Shown: in pieces, positions 19,758 to 29,060 of the stretch
Position numbering within the stretch: the stretch's first letter is position 1
Layout: every line of letters begins with the position of its first letter
Assembly: GCA_024123915.1 (NCBI GenBank)
Contig: CP099650.1
Location: 248,001-312,000 of the forward strand
DNA: 64,000 bases
Reading direction: 5' to 3'
Source: Oxalobacteraceae bacterium OTU3CAMAD1
Lineage (GTDB): Bacteria > Pseudomonadota > Gammaproteobacteria > Burkholderiales > Burkholderiaceae_D
Position numbers and translations under genes: made by a program
The notes under the pieces: generated by a model
Databases searched by the model: none
What the model was told of the DNA's origin: nothing
What the model saw: only the letters and a program-made list of their open reading frames with translations

Positions 19758-19924
19758 CGCTTATCGAACTGCGATCCGCTGGCTTTTTTCAAATCCCTGG
19801 CTTCCTCCACCATGCGGCGATGGGCGATGCGCTTGCGCATCACCTCGGCATGCTGGGCGGCGGTCATCGGAGGGACGGTCATCAAATCTTTTAGCTGCGC
19901 GACGTTGCTGTAGTTACTTTTCAT
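19754..19924 (-). CDS. Small hypothetical protein
   Basis: A possible 56-residue basic, helical protein (MKSNYSNVAQLKDL through SGSQFDKR). The frame extends upstream to 20035, but the ATG at 19922-19924 gives the more protein-like product. I recognise no family. The stop codon overlaps that of convergent ubiX. There is no strong ribosome site, so it could be non-coding. Confidence 0.4.
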   Translation of the reverse strand: MKSNYSNVAQLKDLMTVPPMTAAQHAEVMRKRIAHRRMVEEARDLKKASGSQFDKR

Positions 19925-20169
19925 AGGACGGCTCAAAAGCTTGGCTCCGAAGTAAATGCTGCGGTTCAGCGGCGCTGACTCCCCATTGTGCCTGAAATCC
20001 ATGTCGAAACGATGACAATTCGCAAAGGGGCCCAAAATAAAAAGTCACTACTTCAAATACACTTTTTCCGAACAAAAACCGGTGAAATCATGAAACTAGT
20101 TTCACACCGCATCCGCCGGAAAAGTCGCCACAAACAGTCGATATAACTCCGTACCAGTACTTAAAATGA

Positions 20170-20577
20170 CTACTTTTGGTAGTTCACCCGTACCAGCATG
20201 CGAATAAATTCGCGTGCGATTTGCCGATGATGCTCGTCCAGGCGCTGTAAATCGGCGATTAATTTGACGTCGGCCGACTCGAAGCGGGACACGCCGTTGC
20301 CGTTTTCGCCGGCCGGGGCGCCCGCCTCGGCGCCGCCGAAGCGCAGCCACTCGGCGGGCACACCCAACCACTGCGCGATCATGCGCAGCTTTTCCTGGGT
20401 CGGGATGGCCTCGCCCACCAGCCATTTGCGGGCCGCGTGGACTGTGATCGGTCTGCCATCAAACCGAATATTAAATTCCCTGGCCAGCCGTGTGGGGCTG
20501 TCGGGCGAGTAGTGGGCGTTCTTAAGAGCCTGCTGCAAGCGCTGGCTAAAGCTTTCGCGTTCATTGGAAGAGTTCAT
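20170..20577 (-). CDS. XRE-like helix-turn-helix regulator
   Basis: A 135-residue protein with an N-terminal lambda-repressor-like DNA-binding fold (about 10-80). SQRLQQALKNA and a degenerate helix-turn-helix (ITVHAARKWLVGEAIPTQEK) precede WLGVPAEWLRFG, which is typical of XRE/Cro regulators. A short helical C-terminal segment (ADLQRLDEHHRQIAREFIRM) may mediate dimerisation. Small regulators of this build are often stand-alone. Its targets are unknown, and it faces away from liuR across a 407-bp gap. Confidence 0.8.
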   Translation of the reverse strand: MNSSNERESFSQRLQQALKNAHYSPDSPTRLAREFNIRFDGRPITVHAARKWLVGEAIPTQEKLRMIAQWLGVPAEWLRFGGAEAGAPAGENGNGVSRFESADVKLIADLQRLDEHHRQIAREFIRMLVRVNYQK

Positions 20578-20984
20578 AGGTGCACTATTTCACGTTGCGT
20601 CATGAAAGTCAGTCTCTTGAAAACGAGCGCTGAAGGTGACGTGATGGGATGTCGAAATTGGCATTCTATCCTCTGTAAGTGCGGATGCCGGCGCGCAGGC
20701 CCACCAAATTATGTTTGGTCGGCTACTGCAAAAGAGGCAACTTCCGGCTCTCTCTTATGGGGGTGGTGAAGTTGCAAATCTTATCACTAGTTGCCCGGCG
20801 AAAGCCATACCACTTTTACGCGGAAGGGTATGATGCCGCCGGCCCGGGATCAACGTCGCACGATACCAGTGCGTCACGGTGGGCGGCGGTCGCCGCCGAT
20901 AGCCGCCGGCCGGGCGCCAGGCGCGCTACAATATCCATGACGTTGACGTAAACGGAAATCGAACGACCTACCGCCCTGAGCCCG
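20578..20984. other. Intergenic region between XRE regulator and liuR
   Basis: This 407-bp divergent region holds the promoters of the minus-strand regulator and of liuR. At its right end are the -10-like tacaat (20927-20932) and the LiuR-type site described separately. A 41-codon Cys-rich frame at 20644-20769 is present but unsupported. I see no RNA gene or repeat. Confidence 0.6.
20927..20954 (+). promoter_or_regulatory. liuR promoter with LiuR-type site a
   Basis: A good -10 box (tacaat, 20927-20932) is followed at 20940-20954 by acgttgacgtaaacg. On the other strand this reads cgtttacgtcaacgt, identical to the site at 44989-45003. The site lies at about the transcription start, which would suit autorepression by LiuR. 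No convincing -35 box is seen. Confidence 0.6.
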
Positions 20985-21383
20985 ATGCCTACTTATACCA
21001 TTACCGAACTGGCCCGTGAATTCGACATCACGGCGCGCGCCATCCGCTTCTACGAGGACCAGGGCTTGCTGAGCCCGTCCCGCGAGGGTGCCGGCGGCCG
21101 CAGCCGCGTCTACACCCCGCGCGACCGCACCCGCCTCAAGCTGACCCTGCGCGGCAAGCGCCTCGGCCTGTCGCTGTCCGAAATCAAGAGCCTGGTCGAC
21201 ATGTACGAGACGCCCAAGGACACCAGCGCCCAGATGCACCGCTTTCTCGGCGTACTGGCCCAGCACCGCCAAACGCTGGAACAGCAGCGCGAGGACATCG
21301 AAATGTCGCTGGCCGAGATCACCGCGCACGAGGACGAATGCAAACGCCTGCTGGCGGCCCAGGAAGAAGCCAAAACCGCTTGA
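20985..21383 (+). CDS. liuR: MerR-family regulator, LiuR type
   Basis: A 132-residue MerR-type transcription factor. The N-terminal winged helix-turn-helix has YTITELAREFDITARAIRFY and then the wing motif EDQGLLSPSREG. A long dimerisation helix (about 80-125) follows. The C-terminal region has no metal-binding cysteine pair of the kind found in metal-sensing MerR proteins. LiuR is the known regulator of leucine/isovalerate (liu) genes in many proteobacteria, and isovaleryl-CoA dehydrogenase lies immediately downstream. Three near-identical palindromic sites in this window, before liuR itself, before liuA and before liuB, support this identity. The ligand is probably a pathway acyl-CoA. Confidence 0.85.
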   Translation: MPTYTITELAREFDITARAIRFYEDQGLLSPSREGAGGRSRVYTPRDRTRLKLTLRGKRLGLSLSEIKSLVDMYETPKDTSAQMHRFLGVLAQHRQTLEQQREDIEMSLAEITAHEDECKRLLAAQEEAKTA

Positions 21384-21410
21384 CGTAGTTTAGTAGGTTC
21401 CGCTTACTTT

Positions 21411-21426
21411 ACGTTTACGTAAACGT
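21411..21426. promoter_or_regulatory. LiuR-type operator b, before liuA
   Basis: A perfect 16-bp palindrome, acgtttacgtaaacgt, 51 bp before the liuA start. It shares 14 of 15 bases with the sites at 20940-20954 and 44989-45003. A ttgacg at 21380-21385 could serve as the -35 box of a promoter whose -10 overlaps the operator. Confidence 0.75.
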
Positions 21427-21477
21427 CACTCCAAGGTATGATTACCGTTCAAATCAAACCAGAAGAATGAGGATGAC

Positions 21478-22662
21478 ATGCTCCATCTCCCAGGCCTGAC
21501 CTTTGACCACGGCGAAGACATCGCCGCCCTGCGCGAAACCGTGCAACAGTTCGCCGCCGCCGAGATCGCACCGCGCGCGGCCGAGATCGACCGCAGCGAC
21601 CAGTTCCCGATGGACCTGTGGCGCAAGATGGGGGAGCTGGGCGTGCTCGGCATCACCGTCAGCGAGGAATACGGCGGCGCCAACATGGGCTACCTGGCCC
21701 ACATCGTGGCGATGGAGGAAATCTCGCGCGCATCGGCCTCGGTCGGCCTGTCGTACGGCGCCCACTCGAACCTGTGCGTCAACCAGATCAAGCGCAACGG
21801 CACCGAGGAGCAAAAACAAAAATACCTGCCGAAGCTGATCTCGGGCGAACACGTCGGCGCGCTGGCGATGTCCGAGCCCAACGCCGGTTCCGACGTCGTC
21901 AGCATGAAGCTGCGCGCCGATTTCAAGGGCGACCGCTGGGTGCTCAACGGCACCAAGATGTGGATCACCAACGGCCCCGACGCCGACGTGCTGGTGGTCT
22001 ACGCCAAGAGCGACCTCGACGCCGGCGCCAAGGGCATGACCGCCTTCCTGATCGAAAAGGGCTACAAGGGGTTCTCGGTGGCGCAAAAGCTCGACAAGCT
22101 GGGCATGCGCGGCTCGCACACGGGCGAGCTGGTGTTCGAGGATTGCGAAGTGCCGGTCGAGAACGTGCTCGGCGGCCTGGGCAAGGGCGTCAACGTGCTG
22201 ATGTCGGGCCTGGACTTCGAGCGCACCGTGCTGTCCGGCGGTCCGCTGGGCATCATGCAGGCGTGCATGGACGCGGTCGTGCCCTACATCCACGACCGCA
22301 AACAGTTCGGCCAGGCGATCGGCGAATTCCAGCTGATGCAGGGTAAGATCGCGGATATGTACTCGACCATGATGGCGTGCAAGGCCTATGTGTACGCCGT
22401 CGGCCAGGCCTGCGACCGCGCCACCACGCCGGAGGCGGTGCGCCAGCTGCGCAAGGACGCCGCCGGCGCCATCTTGTACAGCGCGGAGAAGGCGACCTGG
22501 ATGGCCGGCGAGGCGATCCAGACCTTGGGCGGCAACGGCTACATCAACGAGTATCCGGTCGGCCGCCTGTGGCGCGATGCCAAGTTGTATGAAATCGGCG
22601 CCGGCACCAGCGAAATCCGCCGCATGCTGATCGGCCGCGAATTGTTCGCGGAAACCCGCTAA
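21478..22662 (+). CDS. liuA: Isovaleryl-CoA dehydrogenase
   Basis: A 394-residue FAD-dependent acyl-CoA dehydrogenase that converts isovaleryl-CoA to 3-methylcrotonyl-CoA in leucine breakdown. Conserved blocks are [24 protein letters not shown] and [19 protein letters not shown]. The catalytic glutamate sits in [14 protein letters not shown], the position characteristic of isovaleryl-CoA dehydrogenases. The C-terminal site that carries the base in most other acyl-CoA dehydrogenases reads [10 protein letters not shown] here, with no glutamate. A gagga ribosome site precedes the ATG. It lies directly after liuR and a perfect LiuR-type palindrome. Confidence 0.95.
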   Translation: MLHLPGLTFDHGEDIAALRETVQQFAAAEIAPRAAEIDRSDQFPMDLWRKMGELGVLGITVSEEYGGANMGYLAHIVAMEEISRASASVGLSYGAHSNLCVNQIKRNGTEEQKQKYLPKLISGEHVGALAMSEPNAGSDVVSMKLRADFKGDRWVLNGTKMWITNGPDADVLVVYAKSDLDAGAKGMTAFLIEKGYKGFSVAQKLDKLGMRGSHTGELVFEDCEVPVENVLGGLGKGVNVLMSGLDFERTVLSGGPLGIMQACMDAVVPYIHDRKQFGQAIGEFQLMQGKIADMYSTMMACKAYVYAVGQACDRATTPEAVRQLRKDAAGAILYSAEKATWMAGEAIQTLGGNGYINEYPVGRLWRDAKLYEIGAGTSEIRRMLIGRELFAETR

Positions 22663-22702
22663 CCCCTCATGCTTGCACCGACGTGCTTGCGTCGCGGCAT
22701 AG

Positions 22703-22728
22703 GGGTCGTACCCCAGGGGGTACGACCC
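22703..22728. repeat. Dispersed palindrome family P3, copy a
   Basis: A perfect 12-bp inverted repeat, gggtcgtacccc and its complement, with a 2-base loop. On the minus strand it is preceded by an aaacccgcaaccccatgcg-like flank, also seen at the copies near 40169 and 53105. It lies between liuA and aceK and has no T run, so a classical terminator role is not evident. Confidence 0.85.
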
Positions 22729-22802
22729 GCATGGGGTTGCGGGTTTGCTGCCGACCGACCGAACAAGTTTAGTTGAGTCAACGCGTAAAGGTGAGGGCCA
22801 TC

Positions 22803-24638
22803 ATGACCCAGGCTGCATTCCCAAAACTGCTGCGCTCGCAGATCGCGTTCGACATCGCGCGCACGATCCGCGATGGCTTCGACAAGCACTACCGCTTGTT
22901 CCGCCAGACCAGCCGGCAGGCCAAGGAGCATTTCGAGCGCGGCGCCTGGGGCGCGGCGCAGCAGGCCGCGCGCGAGCGAATCGATTTCTACGACCGCCGC
23001 GTGCAGGAATGCGTGCAAACCCTGGAGGACGAATACAGCCAGTCCGACCTGACCGACGAGGTGTGGCGCGAGCTCAAGCTGCACTACATCGGCATGCTGT
23101 CCGACCACAAGCAGCCGGAGCTGGCGGAAACCTTTTTCAACTCGGTCTGCTGCAACATCCTGCACCGCAGCTACTTCCACAACGAATTCATCTTCGTGCG
23201 GCCGGTGGTCTCGACCGAGTACATCGAAACCGAGGAACTGGCGCCGACCTACCGCGTCTACTATCCGGGCACGGACGGCTTGCACTGTACGATCAAGCGC
23301 ATCGTCACCGACTTCCAGCTCGACGCCAAATTCGATAACCTGTCGCGCGACGTCGAACAGGTGGAGACACGTTTGCAAGACCTGTTCGGCGCCGGCAGGA
23401 CCGAGCCGAACAACCAGATCCAGGTGCTGTCGAGCTTGTTCTTCCGCAACAAGGGCGCCTACATCGTCGGCAAGGGCATCAACGGCAACAAGGTATATCC
23501 GTTCGTCGTGCCGATCCTGCACAACCGCCACGGCGAACTGATACTCGATACCGTGCTGTTCGACCAGGAACTGATCACCATCCTGTTCTCGTTCACGCGC
23601 GCCTACTTCCTGGTGGACATGGAGGTGCCCTCGGCCTATGTGCAATTCCTGCGCACCCTGCTGCCGCGTAAACCGCGCAGCGAGATCTACACCATCCTCG
23701 GCCTGCAAAAGCAGGGCAAGACGCTGTTCTACCGCGATTACCTGCAACACCTGAAACATTCTTCGGACCAGTTCGAAATCGCGCCCGGCATCAAGGGGCT
23801 GGTGATGCTGGTGTTCGCGCTGCCGTCGTTCCCCTACGTGTTCAAAGTCATCAAGGATTTCTATCCGCCGCCCAAGGACACCACGCGCGCGCTGATCAAG
23901 GAAAAATACCTGCTGGTCAAACACCACGACCGCGTCGGCCGCATGGCCGACACCTTGGAGTATTCGAATGTCGCCTTCCCGCGCCACCGCTTCACCGAGG
24001 AACTGATCGCCGAGTTGAAACATTTCGCGCCGTCCTTATATGAGGAAGAGGGCGAGAAAATCATCATCAAGCACCTGTACATCGAGCGCCGCATGGTACC
24101 GCTGAACATGTGGCTCGGCAACGCGGACAAGGACGGCAACGACGCCCAGATCGAACACGGCATCCTTGAGTACGGCAACGCCATCAAGGAGCTGGTCGCC
24201 GCCAACATCTTCCCCGGCGATATGCTGTACAAGAACTTCGGCGTGACCCGGCACCAGCGCATCGTGTTCTACGATTACGACGAGATCGAATACATCACCG
24301 ACTGCAATTTCCGCGACATCCCGGAAGCGCGCAATGAGGAGGACGAGATGGCATCGGAGCCGTGGTATCCGATCGGCAAGCACGACGTCTTCCCCGAGCA
24401 GTTCGGCCGCTTCCTGCTGGGCAACGCCAAGATCCGCAAGTATTTCATGAAGCACCACGCCGACCTGCTGACGCGCGAATACTGGCAGGCGCGCAAGCAG
24501 CGCATCCTCGACGGCGTCGTCGAGGACGTTTATCCGTATCCGCAGCACATCCGTTTCTTCCACGAGAACCAGTCCAACATTCCGGCGGTATCGATCCCGG
24601 TGCCGCCACCCTTTATGGAGACGCTAGAAAATGAATGA
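22803..24638 (+). CDS. aceK: Isocitrate dehydrogenase kinase/phosphatase
   Basis: A 611-residue bifunctional regulator that phosphorylates and dephosphorylates isocitrate dehydrogenase, switching carbon between the TCA cycle and the glyoxylate bypass. The N-terminal regulatory half is followed by the kinase half with the AceK nucleotide-binding region [20 protein letters not shown]. The segment [19 protein letters not shown] and the catalytic [19 protein letters not shown] follow. Length is normal. I chose the ATG at 22803, with ggtgagg before it. Its last 8 bases overlap the thiolase gene, so the two are coupled. In E. coli aceK follows aceBA; no such genes are seen here. Confidence 0.96.
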   Translation: MTQAAFPKLLRSQIAFDIARTIRDGFDKHYRLFRQTSRQAKEHFERGAWGAAQQAARERIDFYDRRVQECVQTLEDEYSQSDLTDEVWRELKLHYIGMLSDHKQPELAETFFNSVCCNILHRSYFHNEFIFVRPVVSTEYIETEELAPTYRVYYPGTDGLHCTIKRIVTDFQLDAKFDNLSRDVEQVETRLQDLFGAGRTEPNNQIQVLSSLFFRNKGAYIVGKGINGNKVYPFVVPILHNRHGELILDTVLFDQELITILFSFTRAYFLVDMEVPSAYVQFLRTLLPRKPRSEIYTILGLQKQGKTLFYRDYLQHLKHSSDQFEIAPGIKGLVMLVFALPSFPYVFKVIKDFYPPPKDTTRALIKEKYLLVKHHDRVGRMADTLEYSNVAFPRHRFTEELIAELKHFAPSLYEEEGEKIIIKHLYIERRMVPLNMWLGNADKDGNDAQIEHGILEYGNAIKELVAANIFPGDMLYKNFGVTRHQRIVFYDYDEIEYITDCNFRDIPEARNEEDEMASEPWYPIGKHDVFPEQFGRFLLGNAKIRKYFMKHHADLLTREYWQARKQRILDGVVEDVYPYPQHIRFFHENQSNIPAVSIPVPPPFMETLENE

Positions 24639-25830
24639 TCCTATTGTTATCGTCGGTGCGGCCCGCACTCCCATGGGCGCCTTCCAGGGCGACTTTTCCG
24701 GCAAGGCCGCGCACGACCTGGGCGCGGTAGCGATCGCCGCCGCCGTCGAGCGCGCCGGCATCGACGGCAAGCTGGTCGAGCACGTCTACTTCGGCAACTG
24801 CCTGATGGCCGGCCAGGGCCAGGCGCCCGCGCGCCAGGCCCTGTTGAAAGCCGGCCTGCCCGCATCGACCGGCGCCGTCACCTTGTCCAAAATGTGCGGT
24901 TCCGCGATGCAGGCCGCCATCTTCGCCCACGACCAGCTGGTCGCCGGCAGCGCCGACGTGGTGATCGCCGGCGGCATGGAGTCGATGACCAACGCGCCGT
25001 ATCTGATTCCGAAGGCGCGCGGCGGCTACCGCATCGGCCACGGCATGATGTTCGACCACATGATGTACGACGGCCTCGAGGACGCCTACTCGCGCAATGA
25101 GAAGACCGGCGAAGGCCGCTCCATGGGCACGTTCGCCGAGGAGTGCTCGGCCAAGTACGAATTCACCCGCGAGGCGCAGGACAACTTCGCCATCGAATCG
25201 GTCAAGCGCGCGCAGGCCGCCACCAACGAAGGCTGGTTCAAATGGGAAATCGCGCCCGTGACCGTCACCAGCCGCGCCGGCGACACCGTCATCGACAAGG
25301 ATGAAGGCCCGCTGAAAGCCAAGATCGAAAAGATCCCGACCTTGCGCGCCGCGTTCAAGAAGGACGGCACCATCACGGCCGCGTCGTCGTCGTCGATCAA
25401 CGACGGCGCCGCCGCGCTGGTGATGATGCGCGAATCGACCGCCAAGCAGCTGGGCGCGACCGTCATCGCCAAAATCCACGGCCACGCCACGTTCGCGCAG
25501 GAACCGAACCTGTTCACCACCGCCCCGATCGGCGCGGTGGAAAAGCTGTACAAGAAAATCGGCTGGGCCAGCAGGGACGTCGACCTGTTCGAGATCAACG
25601 AGGCGTTCGCCGCCGTGCCGATGGCCGCCATGCGCGACCTCGACATCCCGCACAGCAAGATCAACGTGCACGGCGGCGCTTGCGCGCTGGGCCACCCGAT
25701 CGGCGCCTCCGGCGCGCGCATCATCGTCACGCTGATCGGCGCGCTCAAGCGCACCGGCGGCAAGAAGGGCGTCGCTGCCCTGTGCATCGGCGGCGGCGAG
25801 GCGACGGCCATGGCCATCGAGCTGGTGTAA
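24631..25830 (+). CDS. Acetyl-CoA C-acyltransferase (thiolase)
   Basis: A 399-residue degradative or biosynthetic thiolase that cleaves 3-ketoacyl-CoA (or joins two acetyl-CoA). The acyl-accepting Cys89 is in [13 protein letters not shown]. The late histidine is in the [16 protein letters not shown] loop, and the deprotonating cysteine is in [11 protein letters not shown]. Length and motifs are complete. It overlaps the end of aceK by 8 bp and is followed after 4 bp by an SDR gene. Together with the acyl-CoA dehydrogenase it forms a fatty or branched-chain acyl-CoA degradation unit that yields acetyl-CoA. Chain-length preference cannot be read from the sequence. Confidence 0.94.
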   Translation: MNDPIVIVGAARTPMGAFQGDFSGKAAHDLGAVAIAAAVERAGIDGKLVEHVYFGNCLMAGQGQAPARQALLKAGLPASTGAVTLSKMCGSAMQAAIFAHDQLVAGSADVVIAGGMESMTNAPYLIPKARGGYRIGHGMMFDHMMYDGLEDAYSRNEKTGEGRSMGTFAEECSAKYEFTREAQDNFAIESVKRAQAATNEGWFKWEIAPVTVTSRAGDTVIDKDEGPLKAKIEKIPTLRAAFKKDGTITAASSSSINDGAAALVMMRESTAKQLGATVIAKIHGHATFAQEPNLFTTAPIGAVEKLYKKIGWASRDVDLFEINEAFAAVPMAAMRDLDIPHSKINVHGGACALGHPIGASGARIIVTLIGALKRTGGKKGVAALCIGGGEATAMAIELV

Positions 25831-25834
25831 TCAG

Positions 25835-26503
25835 ATGGCGACCGCACTCATCATTGGCGCCTCGCGCGGCATCGGGCACGAACTCGTCAAGCAATACCTG
25901 GCTGACGGCTGGCGTGTGATCGCCACCGCCCGCAAGGCCGAGGACTGCGCCGCGCTCGGCGCGCTGGGGGCCGAGCCGCATCAGCTCGACGTCACGGACG
26001 TCGAGGCGTGCGCCGGCATCGGCTGGAAGCTCGACGGCGAGGAACTCAACGTCGCCATCCTGAACGCCGGCGTCTACGGCCCGCGCCATGATGGCTTCCC
26101 GCTGCAGACGGATTTCGATTCCGTCATGCACACCAACGTGCTGGCGGCGATGCGCCTGCTGCCGATCATCGCGCCGCTGGTGTGCGCGGCGCGCGGCAAG
26201 CTGGCGGTGCTGTCGTCGAAGATGGGATCGCTGAGCGAGCGCGGCAGCCCCAGCGGCTCGCTGTACCGCGCCAGCAAAGCCGCCTTGAACTCGGTGCTGA
26301 TCGACACGGCGCTGGTGTTCGGCAAGCAAGGCGCCACCTGCGTCGCCTTCCATCCGGGCTGGGTGCGCACGGAGATGGGCGGCGAGGGCGCCGACATCTC
26401 GGTGGAGGAAAGCGCCGGCGGCATCCGCGCCACGTTGGCCGCGCTGCCGGCGTCGGAGCGCGCCGTCTACCGCAACTACGACGGCAGCGAGATCGGCTGG
26501 TAA
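25835..26503 (+). CDS. Short-chain dehydrogenase/reductase
   Basis: A 222-residue SDR oxidoreductase. The Rossmann cofactor motif at the N-terminus is IIGASRGIGHELVKQYL. LNAGVYGPRH matches the conserved NAG element. The catalytic Tyr and Lys are in LYRASKAALN, preceded by the serine in VLSSKMGSL. The arginine in IATARK after the second strand suggests NADP preference. It is shorter than classical SDRs and resembles the C-factor/sniffer subgroup. It lies 4 bp after the thiolase gene, so it is in the same operon. The substrate is unknown. Confidence 0.88.
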   Translation: MATALIIGASRGIGHELVKQYLADGWRVIATARKAEDCAALGALGAEPHQLDVTDVEACAGIGWKLDGEELNVAILNAGVYGPRHDGFPLQTDFDSVMHTNVLAAMRLLPIIAPLVCAARGKLAVLSSKMGSLSERGSPSGSLYRASKAALNSVLIDTALVFGKQGATCVAFHPGWVRTEMGGEGADISVEESAGGIRATLAALPASERAVYRNYDGSEIGW

Positions 26504-26575
26504 CAGCTTCGCAATCAGAGGCGAACCCCGCACAGCCAGGCGGGGTGCTGGTTAAAATTAAAAAGACGAGACGAC

Positions 26576-27703
26576 ATGATACTGACCGAAGAACACGAAA
26601 TGATCCGCGACGCCCTGCGCACCTTCGCGCAGGAACGCCTGGCGCCACAGGCCGCCCGCTGGGACAAGGAGCACCACTTCCCGAAAGAGGAACTGAAGGA
26701 ACTGGCCGCGCTGGGCGCCTTCGGCGTCGCCGTGCCGGAAGCCCTGGGCGGCGCCGGCATGGACTACGTCTCGCTGGCGCTGGTGCTGGAGGAGATCGCG
26801 GCCGGCGACGGCGGCACCTCCACCATCATCTCGGTCAACAACTGTCCGGTGTGCAGCATCGCCATGATGTACGCCAACGACCGGCAAAAGGAGCAGTGGC
26901 TGCGTCCGCTAGCCCAGGGCGACATGCTGGGCGCCTTCTGCCTGACCGAACCGCACACCGGCAGCGACGCCGCCGCGTTGCGCACCACCGCCACGCGGGA
27001 TGGCGGCGACTACGTCATCAACGGCGTCAAGCAATTCATCACCAGCGGCAAGTACGCCGACGTCGCCATCGTCCTGGCCGTCACCGACAAGGCCGCCGGC
27101 AAGAAGGGCATCAGCGCCTTCTGGGTGCCGACGTCGACGCCGGGCTACATCGTCGCCGGCCTGGAGCAAAAGATGGGACAGCACTCGTCGGACACGGCGC
27201 AGATCCTGTTCGAGAACTGCCGCATCCCGGCCGAGAACCTGATCGGCGAAGAAGGCCAAGGCTACAAGATCGCGCTGTCGGGTCTCGAGGGTGGCCGCAT
27301 CGGCATCGCCTCGCAAGCGGTCGGCATGGCGCGCGCCGCGTACGAGGCCGCGCTGACGTACGCTCGCGACCGCGAAAGCTTCGGCAAGCCGATCTTCGAG
27401 CACCAGGCGGTGCAATTCCGGCTGGCCGACATGGCCACGCAAATCGAAGCGGCGCGCCAACTGATCCGCCACGCCGCATCAATGAAGGACGCCGGCCTGC
27501 CATGTTTAAAAGAGGCGGCGATGGCCAAGCTGTTCGCCTCCGAAATGGCGGAAAAAGTCTGCTCGGACGCCATCCAGGTACACGGCGGCTACGGCTACGT
27601 CTCCGACTTCCCGGTCGAGCGCATCTACCGCGACGTGCGCGTGTGCCAGATCTACGAAGGCACCAGCGACATCCAAAAACTCCTCATCGCCCGCGCGCTG
27701 TAA
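26576..27703 (+). CDS. Acyl-CoA dehydrogenase
   Basis: A 375-residue FAD-dependent acyl-CoA dehydrogenase, distinct from liuA. Conserved blocks are AFCLTEPHTGSDAAAL, FITSGKYAD and GLEGGRIGIASQAVGMA. The catalytic base is the glutamate of CQIYEGTSDIQKLLI near the C-terminus, the normal place for short/medium-chain and isobutyryl-type enzymes. It follows the SDR gene by 72 bp. The likely role is oxidation of a short or branched acyl-CoA feeding the thiolase; the exact substrate is not determined. Confidence 0.92.
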   Translation: MILTEEHEMIRDALRTFAQERLAPQAARWDKEHHFPKEELKELAALGAFGVAVPEALGGAGMDYVSLALVLEEIAAGDGGTSTIISVNNCPVCSIAMMYANDRQKEQWLRPLAQGDMLGAFCLTEPHTGSDAAALRTTATRDGGDYVINGVKQFITSGKYADVAIVLAVTDKAAGKKGISAFWVPTSTPGYIVAGLEQKMGQHSSDTAQILFENCRIPAENLIGEEGQGYKIALSGLEGGRIGIASQAVGMARAAYEAALTYARDRESFGKPIFEHQAVQFRLADMATQIEAARQLIRHAASMKDAGLPCLKEAAMAKLFASEMAEKVCSDAIQVHGGYGYVSDFPVERIYRDVRVCQIYEGTSDIQKLLIARAL

Positions 27704-27713
27704 AACAAACTCC

Positions 27714-27788
27714 GGGGTCAGTCTGACATTCGGACACGAACTGAAGCATTGTGTAGTAGAGCTCGTGTCCGAATGACAGACTTGCCCC
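27714..27788. repeat. Dispersed palindrome family P1, copy C
   Basis: Imperfect 28-bp arms (ggggtcagtctgacattcgg onward from 27714, and the complement ending at 27788) with a ~19-bp loop. The arms differ from copies A and B by a few substitutions. It begins 10 bp after the acyl-CoA dehydrogenase stop. Confidence 0.88.
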
Positions 27789-27812
27789 CCGCATTTTTAC
27801 GAAAACGCGGAC

Positions 27813-27841
27813 GAAAAAAAAGCCCGTATCTCAACGGGCTT
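27813..27841 (-). terminator. Rho-independent terminator, minus strand
   Basis: The arms aagcccgt (27820-27827) and acgggctt (27834-27841) form a stem with a 6-base loop. Read on the minus strand it is followed by eight T residues. It lies about 280 bp beyond the yihY stop, the nearest upstream minus-strand gene, so it ends either a long 3' UTR or an unannotated small RNA. Confidence 0.8.
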
Positions 27842-28121
27842 CGTTCCAATGTATTACCAATGCTTTAATCGTGCCGTCGTCCAGTGCTATCTGCAAAGTG
27901 ACTTCAGCGTTTCTCGGACGCCCATGCTATCTGCGTGGTGCCTCCAACGTGTAAAACGACCAATGTATTCGAAACTACAACTCCAGGTAGCGCCAGCTGT
28001 GATCCGCTCTTACACATATCGGACTACGGCGCTTGCCTCAGACGTGGGACTGAACGCTTGGAAACCAAGAGAACCTCAACCACGAACGTAGTGTAACACA
28101 GTTGTTTGTGCGACGCACAAA
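27842..28121 (-). other. Non-coding 280-bp region ending in a terminator
   Basis: No credible reading frame is present. The region contains two pairs of 10-bp direct repeats: tgctatctgc at 27885-27894 and 27925-27934, and ccaatgtatt at 27846-27855 and 27960-27969. Base composition is less GC-rich than neighbouring genes. A strong minus-strand terminator lies at its left end. A small RNA derived from the yihY 3' region, or from its own promoter, is possible but not shown. Confidence 0.35.
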
Positions 28122-29039
28122 TTATTTCATTTCTGTGGCTTCCGTGGTCAGCGGCGTCGGATTGCGGCGCGGCTTGTGGCGGCAGGCCCGCTCGAACTCG
28201 GAGATCACCTGGGCGCCGAACAGCAACAGGGTGGCGCCGATTTCCAGGCTGAACATGACGATGATGGCAGTCGTCATCGAGCCGTACACCACGTTCACCT
28301 GCGACAAGGTGGAAAAGTACCAGACCAGGATGTGGCGCGCCAGCTCCCACAGCAGCGCCGCCGTCACGCCGCCGATCAGGGCGTGCGACAGGGACAACCG
28401 GCCGACCGGCATGACCAGATAGATGGCCGTCAGCACCAGCACCTCGCCGCTCAGGCCCAGCATGTACAGCAGCGCGCCCGACACGCCTTCGAGCGACCAG
28501 TCGTAGCCGAACAAGTGCACGCTTTCCTCGCCCATCACTTGCAGGCTGCCCGCCACCAGGGTCACCAGCAGCATGCCAACGCCCAGCGAGAGGATGAAGC
28601 AGTACGGCATGATCGCCGAGATCAGAAAACGCCGGCGCTTGATCTCGACGCGATGCTTGAAGATGACGGACATGGCGTTTTCCAGCACCGTGAAGGCCAG
28701 CGAGCTGAAAAAGATCATGCTGACCAGCAGCACGCCGCCGACCACGTCGCGGTGTTCGAGGAAATGCCCGACCTCGGTGACGAACGGTTTCGTTTGTCCG
28801 GGCACCAGGTAGTTCAGATAGCGGCCGACGGTGTCGAGCAGCACGTCCTGGTCGATCACATGCGACAACGCGACCACCACCAGCATCAGCAACGGGACGA
28901 TCGATAGCAGCGAGTAATAGGCCACCGCGCCCGCCAGCAGCAGGCCTTGATTGGCGCGAAAGCCCTTGAGGCATTGCACCAGGAAGTCCATGGGGTGCGT
29001 CAGCACGTAGGCCAGGCCCCGGCGATTGAGAAATTTCAT
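28122..29039 (-). CDS. yihY: YihY/BrkB family inner-membrane protein
   Basis: A 305-residue multi-pass membrane protein of the YihY (formerly mis-annotated ribonuclease BN) / BrkB family. An N-terminal segment GAVAYYSLLSIVPLLMLVVV is the family hallmark. About five more hydrophobic helices follow, including MIFFSSLAFTVLENAM, AIMPYCFILSLGVGMLLVTL and the conserved ALIGGVTAALLWELAR. The end is a basic cytoplasmic tail. Function is unsettled in the family. The N-terminus is cytoplasmic and basic (KFLNRRGLAY). It stands as the downstream gene after the peptide-binding protein gene, with a gap of 21 bp, so co-transcription is likely. Confidence 0.92.
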   Translation of the reverse strand: MKFLNRRGLAYVLTHPMDFLVQCLKGFRANQGLLLAGAVAYYSLLSIVPLLMLVVVALSHVIDQDVLLDTVGRYLNYLVPGQTKPFVTEVGHFLEHRDVVGGVLLVSMIFFSSLAFTVLENAMSVIFKHRVEIKRRRFLISAIMPYCFILSLGVGMLLVTLVAGSLQVMGEESVHLFGYDWSLEGVSGALLYMLGLSGEVLVLTAIYLVMPVGRLSLSHALIGGVTAALLWELARHILVWYFSTLSQVNVVYGSMTTAIIVMFSLEIGATLLLFGAQVISEFERACRHKPRRNPTPLTTEATEMK

Positions 29040-29060
29040 TTATCCATTCTACGCGGCGGT

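Noticed and set aside
20090..20146. An 18-codon basic peptide frame starting at an ATG with ggtg before it
   Set aside because: Too short to support and in an AT-rich intergenic stretch. Nothing besides the start context suggests translation.
20644..20769. A 41-codon Cys-rich frame (MGCRNWHSILCKCGC start) with aagg 8 bases upstream
   Set aside because: It is short, with no recognised family and no codon-usage support. It lies in a regulatory gap where chance frames are expected.
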